From: Clostridia bacterium | Lineage (GTDB): Bacteria > Bacillota > Clostridia > Lachnospirales > Lachnospiraceae | Assembly (NCBI GenBank): GCA_003249225.1 | Contig: QKJQ01000029.1 | Coordinates: 38,569-102,568, forward strand | Length of the DNA: 64,000 bases | Reading direction: 5' to 3' | Shown: positions 1-9,342 of the stretch, in pieces | Layout: every line of letters begins with the position of its first letter | How positions within the stretch are numbered: position 1 is the first letter of the stretch | Position numbers and translations under genes: made by a program | Notes under the pieces: generated by a model | Databases searched by the model: none | Told to the model about the DNA's origin: nothing | What the model saw: only the letters and a program-made list of their open reading frames with translations

Positions 1-771
1 GATAATGGAAATGCATGCATCGAGACGGATGATGTTAATGGCGTAAGAATTGCCGGGATACTGTTCGATGCCGGAGCTGTGGAGTCAGAGACTTTGCTGC
101 GGGTCGGGAAACAAACAAAGGAGAGTAATGCAGCAACAATCAGTAAGCCAGAAGAAAGCGTAGTTTTGAGCGACCTCTTCTTTCGGGTCGGCGGAGTGCC
201 TGGATATACGGCAAAAACAAAGAACTGTGCAGAGATATGGAAGGATAATGTCATCGGAGATAATTTTTGGATCTGGAGGGCAGATCATGGTGATAATGTG
301 GCATGGAACCTGAATACGGCAGCAAATGGAATTATTGTGGAGGGTGACAATGTAACCATGTATGCACTGATGGTCGAGCATTTTCAGGAGTATCAGACGG
401 TCTGGAATGGGGAAGGCGGAAGAGTTTACTTTTATCAGAGTGAGATTCCATATGATGTACCGAATCAATCTTCCTGGATGAGCCATGAGGGAACGGTCAA
501 TGGGTATTCATCCATTAAAGTTGGAGACAGCGTGCTTTCCTACGAAGCCTGGGGAATAGGAATCTATTCCTATCACCGGGATGCCGTTGTCGATCTGAAT
601 TCGGTCATGGAAGTACCGGATACGGAGCTTGTAAAGATTCATAATATCTGTGCTGTCATGATAACCGGAAATCCCGGAATCTCGCATATTATCAATAATA
701 CAGGAGATGCCTGCAGGCATGCGGGGGACCGTAAGATCATTGTGGAATATCAGGCTGGAATCAAAAAATAA
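1..771 (+). CDS. C-terminal part of a secreted beta-helix protein (F5/8-type-domain family)
   Basis: The reading frame is open from the first base, so the 5' end and any signal peptide lie outside the window. The 256 visible residues match by eye a family often labelled coagulation factor 5/8 type domain protein (or wrongly adenylyl cyclase): a DVFFR-like segment (here SDLFFRVGG), WRADHG, VEGDNV, VEHFQEYQTVWNGE, YFYQSEIPYD and a SYEAWGIG stretch. This family is expected to form a right-handed beta-helix of the pectate-lyase/GH55 kind and to act on extracellular polysaccharide, but no catalytic residue is assigned here. The gene lies just upstream of a solute-binding lipoprotein and two permeases, which fits a polysaccharide or glycoside uptake locus. 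Seen: frame and motifs. Inferred: carbohydrate role. Confidence 0.72.
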   Translation, partial: DNGNACIETDDVNGVRIAGILFDAGAVESETLLRVGKQTKESNAATISKPEESVVLSDLFFRVGGVPGYTAKTKNCAEIWKDNVIGDNFWIWRADHGDNVAWNLNTAANGIIVEGDNVTMYALMVEHFQEYQTVWNGEGGRVYFYQSEIPYDVPNQSSWMSHEGTVNGYSSIKVGDSVLSYEAWGIGIYSYHRDAVVDLNSVMEVPDTELVKIHNICAVMITGNPGISHIINNTGDACRHAGDRKIIVEYQAGIKK

Positions 772-938
772 AAAAAAAACACCATTTTATAAATTGAGTC
801 ATTATGGCATAACCGGACAAAACTTATAATTAAGTTATCAGCAGTACAGAAAATGTAAACCTGAAACATATAGATAACTATGGCAAAAGATAAGAAGGGA
901 GCGCATATTTCGTACTGACAGAGAAGGAGGATTATTTT

Positions 939-2387
939 ATGAAATTAAGAAAAGTAGCAGCATTGCTTCTGGCATCGATCATGGTGATTTCACTTGTCGG
1001 CTGCGGAGATTCAAACAAAACGAACAGCAGCTCAGATGCTGCGGCAACCAGCAGTCCCACAAGTTCAGAATCTTCAGGGACAACAAGTTCAGGAAGTGAC
1101 AACACGGCAACAGAACCAACTGCTCTTGAAGGCAAACTTGTAGTTTGGACTCTTGCATCTGATTTACAGCAGTTCTCAGATTACTTTATGGAGAAAAACC
1201 CGGGGGTTGAAGTTGAAACAGTTGTCATTGCACCGGCAGATTATCCGACTAAAGTTCAGTCAGCTCTGCTTGGCGGAGAGAAAGAACCGGACATTATTGT
1301 AGGAGAACCTCAGATGCTCGAAGATATGTATGACGCAGGCTTCTTTGAAGATCTGAATCAGGCACCTTACAATGCGCAGGATTACTCAGATAAAATCGTT
1401 GATTATGTTTGGGAAGTTGGTCAGGATGACAGCGGAATCCAGAGAGCAATCAGCTACCAGATCACACCGGCTGGTTTCTATTATAGAAGAGATATCGCAC
1501 AGACTGTATTTGGTACAGATGATCCAACGGAAGTAGGAAAACTCTTTGCAGATTACTCGACAATTATTCAGACAGGTGAGACATTAAAAGCAGCCGGATA
1601 TAAGATTTTTGCATCAGATGCTGAGACAGGATACTTTTCCGGTGACTCAGCATGGGTCGTAGACGGTGTTCTGAATGTTGATCAGGCCAGATATGACTAT
1701 ATGGACCTTTGTGTTGCACTGTATCAGAATGATTTGACCGCTTTTGCGAGCCAGTGGGCTGCACCATGGTATCAGGCAATGTCCGGTCCGGTTCCGCTTC
1801 TTACCGCTGAGACCCAGTGGGGAACCGACAGCATGAACATCTGGGATGCAGATTCCTTTGCAGCAGCAACCGAAGGAACCGATACAGTTGAAGTATTTGC
1901 TTACGGTCTTCCTGCATGGGGCGTACTTGTCATGAGAGATAATGTTGGTGATACCGCAGGTAAATGGGGCGTATGCTCCGGTCCTTCCTATGGTTTTGGC
2001 GGCGGCACTTACATTGGTATCAGCAGTAACAGTGAAAGAAAAGATCTTGCGTGGGAATACCTGAAGTTCTGTACATTGACTGAAGATACCATGGAATGGT
2101 GGATCGCTACATCACAGGGTGATACAGTTTCTTACATACCTACACTGGAAGCACATGCAGACGATGCCAACGAAGTATATGGCGGGGAACAGCTGTACAA
2201 GTTCTGGTTAGAGCAGGCAGAAGGAATTGACTACTCAAAAGTTACCAGATATGACAAAGCAATTGGCGATGCATGGGGTGCTGCCATTACCTCGATTAAG
2301 ACAGGTGAGAAAACAAAAGATGAAGCTGTTTCTGAATTTTATGATGTAGTGGAATCCACGTATCCTGAGATAACAGTAAATCGATAG
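939..2387 (+). CDS. ABC transporter solute-binding lipoprotein (family 1, sugar type)
   Basis: The 482-residue protein opens with a lipoprotein signal: basic start MKLRK, a hydrophobic stretch and the lipobox LVGCGD, with Cys22 as the lipidated residue. A Ser/Thr/Ala linker (about residues 24-60) precedes the binding domain, which begins near LEGKLVVWT, typical of extracellular solute-binding family 1. It should sit on the outer face of the membrane and deliver a carbohydrate to the two permeases encoded next. GAAGGAGG lies about 10 bases before the ATG. The gene is separated from the permeases by 132 bases carrying two stem-loops, which fits high expression of the binding protein relative to the membrane subunits. 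No ATPase gene is present, so a shared MsiK-type ATPase encoded elsewhere is likely. Substrate unknown. Confidence 0.92.
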   Translation: MKLRKVAALLLASIMVISLVGCGDSNKTNSSSDAAATSSPTSSESSGTTSSGSDNTATEPTALEGKLVVWTLASDLQQFSDYFMEKNPGVEVETVVIAPADYPTKVQSALLGGEKEPDIIVGEPQMLEDMYDAGFFEDLNQAPYNAQDYSDKIVDYVWEVGQDDSGIQRAISYQITPAGFYYRRDIAQTVFGTDDPTEVGKLFADYSTIIQTGETLKAAGYKIFASDAETGYFSGDSAWVVDGVLNVDQARYDYMDLCVALYQNDLTAFASQWAAPWYQAMSGPVPLLTAETQWGTDSMNIWDADSFAAATEGTDTVEVFAYGLPAWGVLVMRDNVGDTAGKWGVCSGPSYGFGGGTYIGISSNSERKDLAWEYLKFCTLTEDTMEWWIATSQGDTVSYIPTLEAHADDANEVYGGEQLYKFWLEQAEGIDYSKVTRYDKAIGDAWGAAITSIKTGEKTKDEAVSEFYDVVESTYPEITVNR

Positions 2388-2396
2388 GAATAAGCC

Positions 2397-2491
2397 GGTA
2401 AAGTCTGCCTCTGTGCAGAAGGAATCTTTACCACGGAGTATACTGGGAATCAAGAAAATGAGGATCGGGTGCTACAGACATCGTAGCACCC
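2397..2491 (+). ncRNA. two intercistronic stem-loops after the binding-protein gene
   Basis: The first stem-loop pairs GGTAAAG (2397-2403) with CTTTACC (2426-2432) and has an inner helix TCTGC/GCAGA. The second pairs GGGTGCTAC (2467-2475) with GTAGCACCC (2483-2491), nine perfect pairs around a 7-base loop. Neither is followed by a T-run, so they are unlikely to be simple terminators. By analogy with malE-malF type spacers they may protect the upstream mRNA from 3' exonucleases or cause partial transcription drop-off. Confidence 0.7.
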
Positions 2492-2519
2492 ATCCCTATG
2501 TAAATGGAGGTAGTGGACC

Positions 2520-3440
2520 ATGAGGAAAGCTGGCGAAAATCGAAAGAAACGGAATGTAAATAAGATGGGCTATCTGTTCGTGGTGCCGTTTGCCGTTACA
2601 TTCCTGATCTTTAGTGTTTATCCGGTGTTTCGGACGTTATTCTTAAGCTTTACGGATTTTAAAGGGTTTGGTGACCCTAATTTTGTGGGGGCAGATAATT
2701 ATACACGTGTTGTCGGGGATAAATTTTTCTGGAGAGCACTCGGTAACACAATACGAATATGGAGTGTCAACATCATACTTCAGCTTGGACTTGCATTTTT
2801 ACTTACCATTGTATTCAGTGATATGAAATACAGACTGAGAGGGCTTGGAATCTACCGGGCAGTTTATTACTTACCAAATATCATCGCAGCTACTTCGGTA
2901 GCATTTTTGTTTAAAACTTTACTGGACTGGAGATACGGCAGTGTCAATCAGATTCTCGCATCGGTAGGAATTAATGCAACGGATCCGGTGAACTGGCTCG
3001 GAAACAGCAGCGTGGCACCCTATGTTATATCGGTCATTGGTGCCTGGATGTGGTTCGGAAATTCATTCATTCTTCTGATGGCTGGTGTTCAGGGTATTCC
3101 AAGCGACTACTTTGAGGCAGCTGCAATCGATGGGGCAGGAAGATGGAAGGTGTTCAGAAAGATAACGATACCGTTGCTTCGTCCGATTCTGCTTTATGTC
3201 GGTATCACATCACTGATCGGTGGTCTGCAGATGTTTGATCTGCCATTCCTGATCAGCGGAGGAACCGCAGGAAATCCTTCCGGTAAGCTGCAGACAGTTA
3301 TTATGTATCTGTACAAATTTGGATTTGAAATCGGAACACATCAGGTTGGCTATGCGGCGGCCATTGCATACACCCTGTTTGCTATAATATTAATCGTTTC
3401 AGTCGTTCAGTATCGTCTGATGAGAGAAAAGGAGGACTAA
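2520..3440 (+). CDS. ABC transporter permease, MalF/UgpA type
   Basis: A 306-residue membrane protein with about six transmembrane segments. The first is at residues 19-39 (YLFVVPFAVTFLIFSVYP). The cytoplasmic EAA loop is clear: YFEAAAIDGAGRWKVFRKIT IPLLRP (about residues 198-223), which docks the ATPase. It forms the sugar-import channel with the next gene product. ATGGAGG precedes the ATG at a good distance, and the following permease starts one base after this stop, so the two are translationally coupled. Confidence 0.93.
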   Translation: MRKAGENRKKRNVNKMGYLFVVPFAVTFLIFSVYPVFRTLFLSFTDFKGFGDPNFVGADNYTRVVGDKFFWRALGNTIRIWSVNIILQLGLAFLLTIVFSDMKYRLRGLGIYRAVYYLPNIIAATSVAFLFKTLLDWRYGSVNQILASVGINATDPVNWLGNSSVAPYVISVIGAWMWFGNSFILLMAGVQGIPSDYFEAAAIDGAGRWKVFRKITIPLLRPILLYVGITSLIGGLQMFDLPFLISGGTAGNPSGKLQTVIMYLYKFGFEIGTHQVGYAAAIAYTLFAIILIVSVVQYRLMREKED

Positions 3441-3441
3441 T

Positions 3442-4269
3442 ATGGAGCTGAAGATCAAAAAAACGATTCTCTATCTTCTGTTGTTCATTTTAGCGTTGAC
3501 CTGCATTCTTCCGTTTGTGCTGATGATGGTGAATTCGACCCGAAGCGGAATCGAGATTATGACTTCTTTTAGTTTTATACCAGGGCACGCACTGGAGGAT
3601 AACTGGACAACCGTGTTTGGCTATTTCAATTTATTCCGAGGATTTTTCAACAGTCTGCTGGTGGCTGTACCGGCTACACTGCTGACGGCGTATTTTTCAG
3701 CAATCACAGCCTATGCTCTGGCAGTATATCATTTTCGGGGCGGAAAGGCGCTCTTTCTCATCATCGTGGTATTCATGATGATTCCCGGACAATTGAGCCT
3801 GCTTGGATTCTACAACCTGATTGCAAAGCTGAAGCTGATCGATTCTTACATACCATTGATCATACCGGCTATTGCGGCACCCGGAATCGTGTTTTTCCTG
3901 CGTCAATACCTGTTATCTGTGCTATCTAAGTCTCTACTGGAAGCAGCTCGGATCGATGGTGCCGGAGAACTTCACATCTTTCACAGAATTGTATTTCCTA
4001 TTATGATGCCGGGTGTTGCAACGATGTCGATCGGTGCGTTCATTGGAAACTGGAATAGTTATCTTGTTCCGTTGATTCTGCTGAATTCTCCGGAAAAGTT
4101 CACTCTGCCAGTCATGATAGCATCCCTTAACTCTTCAACAGACATCACAAGCAATCAGGGCGCTATCTATCTTGCTGTTGCCATATCGGTCATTCCGATC
4201 CTTGTGGTCTTTGCCTTTTGCTCCAAATATATTATTAGCAGTATTTCTGCCGGTGCGGTAAAGGAGTAA
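3442..4269 (+). CDS. ABC transporter permease, MalG/UgpE type
   Basis: A 275-residue partner permease. It has an N-terminal membrane helix (LYLLLFILALTCILPFVLMM), about five more helices and the EAA loop LLEAARIDGAGELHIFHRIV (about residues 165-184). Its start sits one base after the stop of the first permease, with AAAGGAGG inside the end of that gene as ribosome site. With the lipoprotein and first permease it makes a complete importer except for the ATPase. The 123-base gap to the next gene probably holds a new promoter or a weak stop. Confidence 0.93.
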   Translation: MELKIKKTILYLLLFILALTCILPFVLMMVNSTRSGIEIMTSFSFIPGHALEDNWTTVFGYFNLFRGFFNSLLVAVPATLLTAYFSAITAYALAVYHFRGGKALFLIIVVFMMIPGQLSLLGFYNLIAKLKLIDSYIPLIIPAIAAPGIVFFLRQYLLSVLSKSLLEAARIDGAGELHIFHRIVFPIMMPGVATMSIGAFIGNWNSYLVPLILLNSPEKFTLPVMIASLNSSTDITSNQGAIYLAVAISVIPILVVFAFCSKYIISSISAGAVKE

Positions 4270-4407
4270 GAGACACAAAAGAAATATACGAACAATTACT
4301 ATGTAACACTAGGATTTATCTTCATAGTTTGGTATACTAAAACTAGGAAATATTCAACAAAAAAGAATAGAGGAGAAGTAAGCCACGCAGGAATGGAGCG
4401 AAATCTT

Positions 4408-6018
4408 ATGGGAAAACGTATGATATTTTTGCTTCTTGTTGCAGGCATGCTGGTGTTTCTGATGAGCTGTAAAGGAACAGATCAGGAAGACACCGGTGAA
4501 GCTGTTGGGGAACAGCCTGCCTGGGAAAGACTAGCAAAAGAACCGATCACTTTCGATTGGTATATAAATTATTCCTGGTATACTACGCCTTGGGGACAGA
4601 ACGCTGTCTCCAAGGCTATTACTGCGGAAACAGGAGTCAGTATTAAATTCGACGTACCGACAGGAAGTGAAAAAGAAAAACTGGATGCCATGATAGCATC
4701 TGACACGCTGCCGGATCTGATTACGCTTGGATGGTGGGAAAATCAGGTTCAAACAATGATCGATCAGGAGATGGTCTATGCGTTAAATGAATTGGCCGAC
4801 CAGTATGATCCTTACTTTTATAAAGTGGTGGATGACCAGGTCGTGGCATGGTATCAGAAGGAAGACGGCAACCTTTACATGTATCCGAATTCCACATACA
4901 CCCCGCAGGATTTTGATAATGGAACGAACATCGGCAGTAATCAGAACTTTCTGGTACGAAAGGACATCTATGAAGCAATCCAAAGTCCTGATATGACAAC
5001 GATCGAGGGATTCAAACAGGCAATAATCGATGCGTCAGCCATGTTCCCGGAGATAAATGGAGAAGCATTGATTCCGATTGGGTCGGATGAGTTCTATGAT
5101 GAGGGCTGTAATTCCTTCGATAAATACCTTCAGAACTTTCTGGCAGTCCCGTATGAGGTTGACGGAATTTACAATGACAGATATCAGGACAGTGATTTTA
5201 TCAGCTGGCTTAAACTGTTCAGAGAACTGAATCAGGAAGGATATCTGGCGGATGAAATCTTTATTGATAAACGGACTCAGCTGGAAGAAAATATGGCGAA
5301 GGGACGTTACTTTTGTCTGCTTTATCAGGGCAGCGATATACAGACCGCGCAGAAGAAATTAAATGCAGTAAATCCCGATATGGTTTACATTGCGGTTGAT
5401 GGACCAAAGAATGCAAAGGGTGATGATCCGATCCTGCCGAGTACGGGAATCAATGGATGGACCGTGACGCTTGTTTCAAAGAACTGCAAGGATCCGGAAC
5501 GGGCGATAGCATTCCTAAGTTATCTGATCAGTGAAGAGGGTCAGAAAAAAGTATTTCTTGGCGTGGAAGGCGTCACATATGACGTAATAGACGGAGAATA
5601 CGTTATGAAATCAGACGTGCAGGAGCTATTGAACACCAACCGGAACGAATATGATTCGCTTTACGGTGCAGACGATGCCTATTGGATGCTGCAGGATAAT
5701 GTAATGCAGGATCAATGGCTTGTTGATACCGACCCGTTGATCCAGTCTCTGCGGGAATGGACAATGCCGTATACTCAGTACACCGGGCAGTATGATATTG
5801 TCTTTGATGCGGACAGCCTGTATGCACAGCTCGATCGTAAGATCAAGCTGACCTGGGGAGAGACGCTTCCCCTATTGCTTTTAGCCGAGACAGATGATGA
5901 ATTTGATTCAATATTTAATCAGTATGTCAGTAAAAAATACGAGCTTGGTTACGAGGAACTTCAAAAAGAGTATACAAGAGTCATGCAGGAATCAAAAGAA
6001 AAGCTGGGATTGAAATGA
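4408..6018 (+). CDS. extracellular solute-binding lipoprotein (LplA/YtcQ-like)
   Basis: About 536 residues. The signal peptide starts MGKRMIFLLLVAGML and ends with lipobox LMSCKG. The mature part (FDWYINYSW, then a long two-lobed binding domain with WTVTLVSKN and AIAFLSYLISEEGQ) resembles the large YtcQ/LplA class that is often encoded beside YesM/YesN. The ATG at 4393 lies inside the motif ACGCAGGAATGGAG (4385-4398). In this window that motif works as an extended ribosome site, so the ATG 9 bases after it (4408) is preferred. The stop is one base before the sensor kinase gene. It could feed the permeases upstream or act as the sensor's ligand-binding partner; no permease follows it. Confidence 0.86.
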   Translation: MGKRMIFLLLVAGMLVFLMSCKGTDQEDTGEAVGEQPAWERLAKEPITFDWYINYSWYTTPWGQNAVSKAITAETGVSIKFDVPTGSEKEKLDAMIASDTLPDLITLGWWENQVQTMIDQEMVYALNELADQYDPYFYKVVDDQVVAWYQKEDGNLYMYPNSTYTPQDFDNGTNIGSNQNFLVRKDIYEAIQSPDMTTIEGFKQAIIDASAMFPEINGEALIPIGSDEFYDEGCNSFDKYLQNFLAVPYEVDGIYNDRYQDSDFISWLKLFRELNQEGYLADEIFIDKRTQLEENMAKGRYFCLLYQGSDIQTAQKKLNAVNPDMVYIAVDGPKNAKGDDPILPSTGINGWTVTLVSKNCKDPERAIAFLSYLISEEGQKKVFLGVEGVTYDVIDGEYVMKSDVQELLNTNRNEYDSLYGADDAYWMLQDNVMQDQWLVDTDPLIQSLREWTMPYTQYTGQYDIVFDADSLYAQLDRKIKLTWGETLPLLLLAETDDEFDSIFNQYVSKKYELGYEELQKEYTRVMQESKEKLGLK

Positions 6019-6019
6019 T

Positions 6020-7879
6020 ATGAATACATTAAAGAGCTGGTTCGCAAGAAAAACACTGAATATAAAAATCACGATACTGCTTGGTATTATTATCTTTATA
6101 CCGATCGGTGCCATTATTACGCTGGTCTTTCAGAATTTAAATGCGAACAATAGCAAGCAGGCGATCACGAACTTAAAATATAACATGAACCAGACCTATG
6201 GCGTTGTGCAAAAGACCGTCGAATTATGCAACACCTCGACGCAGGTGTTCCTCAACTATCAGAATCTTACGGATTTTCTGTTAACGATTGAAAATGAGAA
6301 AGACATTAACACGCTTGACCTGGTAGGCTTCTATCATGATGATATCGGGATGCTTGAAAATATCGTAAATTCCAATCCATATCTGTATCAGATACGGGTT
6401 TATTCCGGCAGCGACGACTTTCCAGAGATGCTCCCGATACTGTATCACCACAGCCGGCTGCAGGAGTTCTCCTGGTCTGCGGATTATAGATCCGGGGAGT
6501 GGCAGTTTGATTATATTGATACGATGTCCAGTAATTCGGTCAACACTTCCGAACATACCATGGGGCTGATCACAACACTCGAAGATTATGAATACGGTGA
6601 ACTGGCAGTAATCGAAGTTGCTGTACGTATGGAAGAAGTCTTTGATACCATGTTTCATTCTACGAATGATGAATGGGAGTGTCTGGTTGACAGTTCTGGA
6701 AACATATACAGTGGTTCACAGGAAGCTTCCTGCCTATGGGAAGCAAGCAAAACAAAAGCTGTTGAAGAACTTCTGCAGCTCAATGCGGGTAATAAAACAG
6801 AGGATGAACAAAACATACAAGACAGGTTGGATGTTCTTAAAGAAGCGTACTTTGAGACAGAGCTGCTGGGAGAGAACGTTGTTGTGGGTATTCTTCCTAT
6901 GAAGGAACTATCCGGGACAATGATCCGTATCGTCAGTATGGAAGACAGCTTAAAGACGATTGGAAAGTACCAGACTTTTTATATGTTCGGACTTCTGGCC
7001 GTTTTTATTCTCTTGGTCGGTTTAATCAACATTCTTGTGAAATCCCTTTTAAAGCATTTTTATGAAATTCTTAGTACGATCACAAGAATTCAGGAAGGAG
7101 ATCTTGAAGTCAGAACGAATCTCACCGGAAATGATGAGATGGGGCATCTTGGCATGCAGATCGATATCATGCTTGATACGATTGACCGTCTGATGCATGA
7201 GAATCTCAAACGTGAGTTATTGATGAAGAATTCAGAGATCAAAGCCTTGCAGAACCAGATTAATGCACATTTTATCTATAATGTGCTGGAAGCCATAAAG
7301 ATGATGGCTGAGATAGATGAAAAGTCTGAAATATCGGATGCTGTTACATCACTTGGTAAGCTTCTACGCTATGGCATGAAATTTACGGCCAGAAATGTAA
7401 CAGTAGCACAGGAGATCGAATACGTCAGAAATTATCTGGAACTGATCAATCTGCGGTTTGATTTCCGGATAAACCTTGCGCTTAATATTTCAGAGCTGAT
7501 CTATCATCAGGAGATACCAAAAATCACATTACAACCGATTGTTGAGAATGCTTTTTATCACGGAATTGAAGAACTTGGTGAAGACGCAAGCATTTATATA
7601 AAAGCCTATGAGGAAGGAAATGATTTTCTGATTGAGATCACAGATTCAGGAAAAGGTATGAGTCAGAGAGAAGTTGATGAGATTCATAAAAAGCTGGCAG
7701 GGGATATCGAAAGCGGTGGTGGCAGCGGAAATGGAATTGGTCTCAAGAATGTACAGGACAGGATACGGATTTCGTTTGGTGAGAATTACGGCATCCGGAT
7801 CTACTCCAAAGAAATGTGCTATACAAAGGTCGTAGTAAGACTGCCGATTACGCATAGGGGGATTGTGTGCAATGAATAG
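6020..7879 (+). CDS. YesM-type sensor histidine kinase
   Basis: A 619-residue membrane kinase. Transmembrane helix 1 is near residues 17-38, followed by an extracellular sensing region of about 270 residues, helix 2 near residues 318-340, then a HAMP linker (IQEGDLEVRTNLTGNDEMG). The His-kinase box is LQNQINAHFIYNVLEAI, with the phospho-acceptor at about His417, and an HATPase domain follows (VENAFYHG, DSGKGM, GIGLKNVQDRI). The family box normally reads NPHF; here it is NAHF, an unusual but not clearly inactivating change. It should phosphorylate the response regulator whose gene overlaps its last codons. Its place directly after a solute-binding lipoprotein suggests control of carbohydrate uptake. 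Confidence 0.92.
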   Translation: MNTLKSWFARKTLNIKITILLGIIIFIPIGAIITLVFQNLNANNSKQAITNLKYNMNQTYGVVQKTVELCNTSTQVFLNYQNLTDFLLTIENEKDINTLDLVGFYHDDIGMLENIVNSNPYLYQIRVYSGSDDFPEMLPILYHHSRLQEFSWSADYRSGEWQFDYIDTMSSNSVNTSEHTMGLITTLEDYEYGELAVIEVAVRMEEVFDTMFHSTNDEWECLVDSSGNIYSGSQEASCLWEASKTKAVEELLQLNAGNKTEDEQNIQDRLDVLKEAYFETELLGENVVVGILPMKELSGTMIRIVSMEDSLKTIGKYQTFYMFGLLAVFILLVGLINILVKSLLKHFYEILSTITRIQEGDLEVRTNLTGNDEMGHLGMQIDIMLDTIDRLMHENLKRELLMKNSEIKALQNQINAHFIYNVLEAIKMMAEIDEKSEISDAVTSLGKLLRYGMKFTARNVTVAQEIEYVRNYLELINLRFDFRINLALNISELIYHQEIPKITLQPIVENAFYHGIEELGEDASIYIKAYEEGNDFLIEITDSGKGMSQREVDEIHKKLAGDIESGGGSGNGIGLKNVQDRIRISFGENYGIRIYSKEMCYTKVVVRLPITHRGIVCNE

Positions 7880-9332
7880 AGTCTTGGTGGTGGAAGATGA
7901 AAAGCTGATTCGCAAAGGAATTGTCACTATGCTAAGCCGAGTGCCTGTCCCGATTGGAGAGGTCATTGAAACACGCAACGGGTTAGAAGCGCTGGAGGTT
8001 CTGCAGAACCAAAAAGTCGATCTTGTGATTACCGACATCCGAATGCCGAAAATGGATGGCATCCAGCTGGTTCGTGCAATTCAGGATGTACCAGATAAGC
8101 CGTATGTACTTGTAATCAGCGGTTACGATGATTTTAATTATGCTGTCGAAGTTTTGCGCCAAGGGGTTAAAGATTATCTTTTGAAACCTGTCGAACGTGA
8201 AAAATTTTATGAGGTAATTCAATCGGTTCAGCAGGACATTGACGGAAGAGATGCTAAGAACGAGATCTCTAAAAAAATCGGAAGTCAGCAGTTAAAATAT
8301 CTTCTGTTGAACAAGAACATAAGAAAAGATGAAATAGATGCCATAGAGCGGCTGTTCCATAATATTATCCCGGACAATGCTTATTATATATGTTGCTGTC
8401 ATAATGCAGCAGACACCATTTTCTCTGAGGAGGACCTGTTAATCTTACGGGATATTGGAAAACAAGATCTGCTGATCCTTCAAAAAAAACAACTGGATCA
8501 AATGATGAATGACGGTTATAGGAACAAAAGTATGGGAATCAGCAGACTGCATCACGGCATGGAAGAGCTTTCGGCAGCCTATGCAGAAGCCTTGAAAGCC
8601 AGACAGGAAGCGTTTGCAAAGTGCCTGCCATTCTACCACTTTGAGGAGGCGAGTTATGAATACGAGTCTGTACCGGAAGATTTTGCAGATCAGTTCGTAC
8701 AGCTTTTTGGTACCCAGAGAGCGGAGGAAGGAATTCGCAAATTTGATAACATTAGATTCAAAGCCAGAAAGAACCTGATCGCTTCTGATACGCTTCTGGA
8801 AATTACAAAAGCGATATTGCAGAATCTGATTATGACGTATGAGAGAATTATCGAGTTCGATGTTGAGGAATTGCAGAAGTTCAACGAACCTTTGAATTAT
8901 GAAAATGCTGATCAGTACTTTGAAAGATTGGAGAGCTGGATAAGAAAGAAGCAGCAGCTGATCATGGAGGAATTCGATGATTACAGGAATAAAGAAAAGA
9001 TCAACATGGCAGTAAATTATATCAAAGAGAATTTTCGGAGTGATCTTAATATGGCAGTTGTCAGCAACAGTATCTCCATGAATTATTCTTTGTTTTCTCT
9101 AAACTTTAAGCAGTATACCGGTATGAACTTTGTGAATTATCTGAAAAAAATACGAATTGAGGAAGCCAAGAGACTGCTGGAGGAAACAGAAGAGAAAATC
9201 ATTGATATCAGCCAAATGGTAGGTTATGAGAATGAAAAGCACTTCATGAAGACCTTCAAGAGCGTAAGTGGAGTATCTCCCAGCGAATACCGGAGGAACA
9301 ATCAGACGATCCGAAAAGAAATCAAAGATTAG
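7872..9332 (+). CDS. YesN-type response regulator with AraC DNA-binding domain
   Basis: About 486 residues. The receiver domain is at residues 1-120, with acidic pocket EDE (8-10), phospho-acceptor Asp55 (VITDIRMPKMDG) and Lys near KDYLLKPV. A variable middle region follows. The last 100 residues form an AraC-type double helix-turn-helix (INMAVNYIKENF, MNYSLFSLNFKQYTGMNF, GYENEKHFMKTFKSVSGVSPSEYR). The ATG at 7872 is preferred over the TTG at 7863 because TAGGGGG lies 9 bases before it. It overlaps the kinase gene by 8 bases and is translationally coupled to it. It likely activates the transporter genes and perhaps the downstream catabolic genes. Confidence 0.93.
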   Translation: MNRVLVVEDEKLIRKGIVTMLSRVPVPIGEVIETRNGLEALEVLQNQKVDLVITDIRMPKMDGIQLVRAIQDVPDKPYVLVISGYDDFNYAVEVLRQGVKDYLLKPVEREKFYEVIQSVQQDIDGRDAKNEISKKIGSQQLKYLLLNKNIRKDEIDAIERLFHNIIPDNAYYICCCHNAADTIFSEEDLLILRDIGKQDLLILQKKQLDQMMNDGYRNKSMGISRLHHGMEELSAAYAEALKARQEAFAKCLPFYHFEEASYEYESVPEDFADQFVQLFGTQRAEEGIRKFDNIRFKARKNLIASDTLLEITKAILQNLIMTYERIIEFDVEELQKFNEPLNYENADQYFERLESWIRKKQQLIMEEFDDYRNKEKINMAVNYIKENFRSDLNMAVVSNSISMNYSLFSLNFKQYTGMNFVNYLKKIRIEEAKRLLEETEEKIIDISQMVGYENEKHFMKTFKSVSGVSPSEYRRNNQTIRKEIKD

Positions 9333-9342
9333 ACAAAACTGT

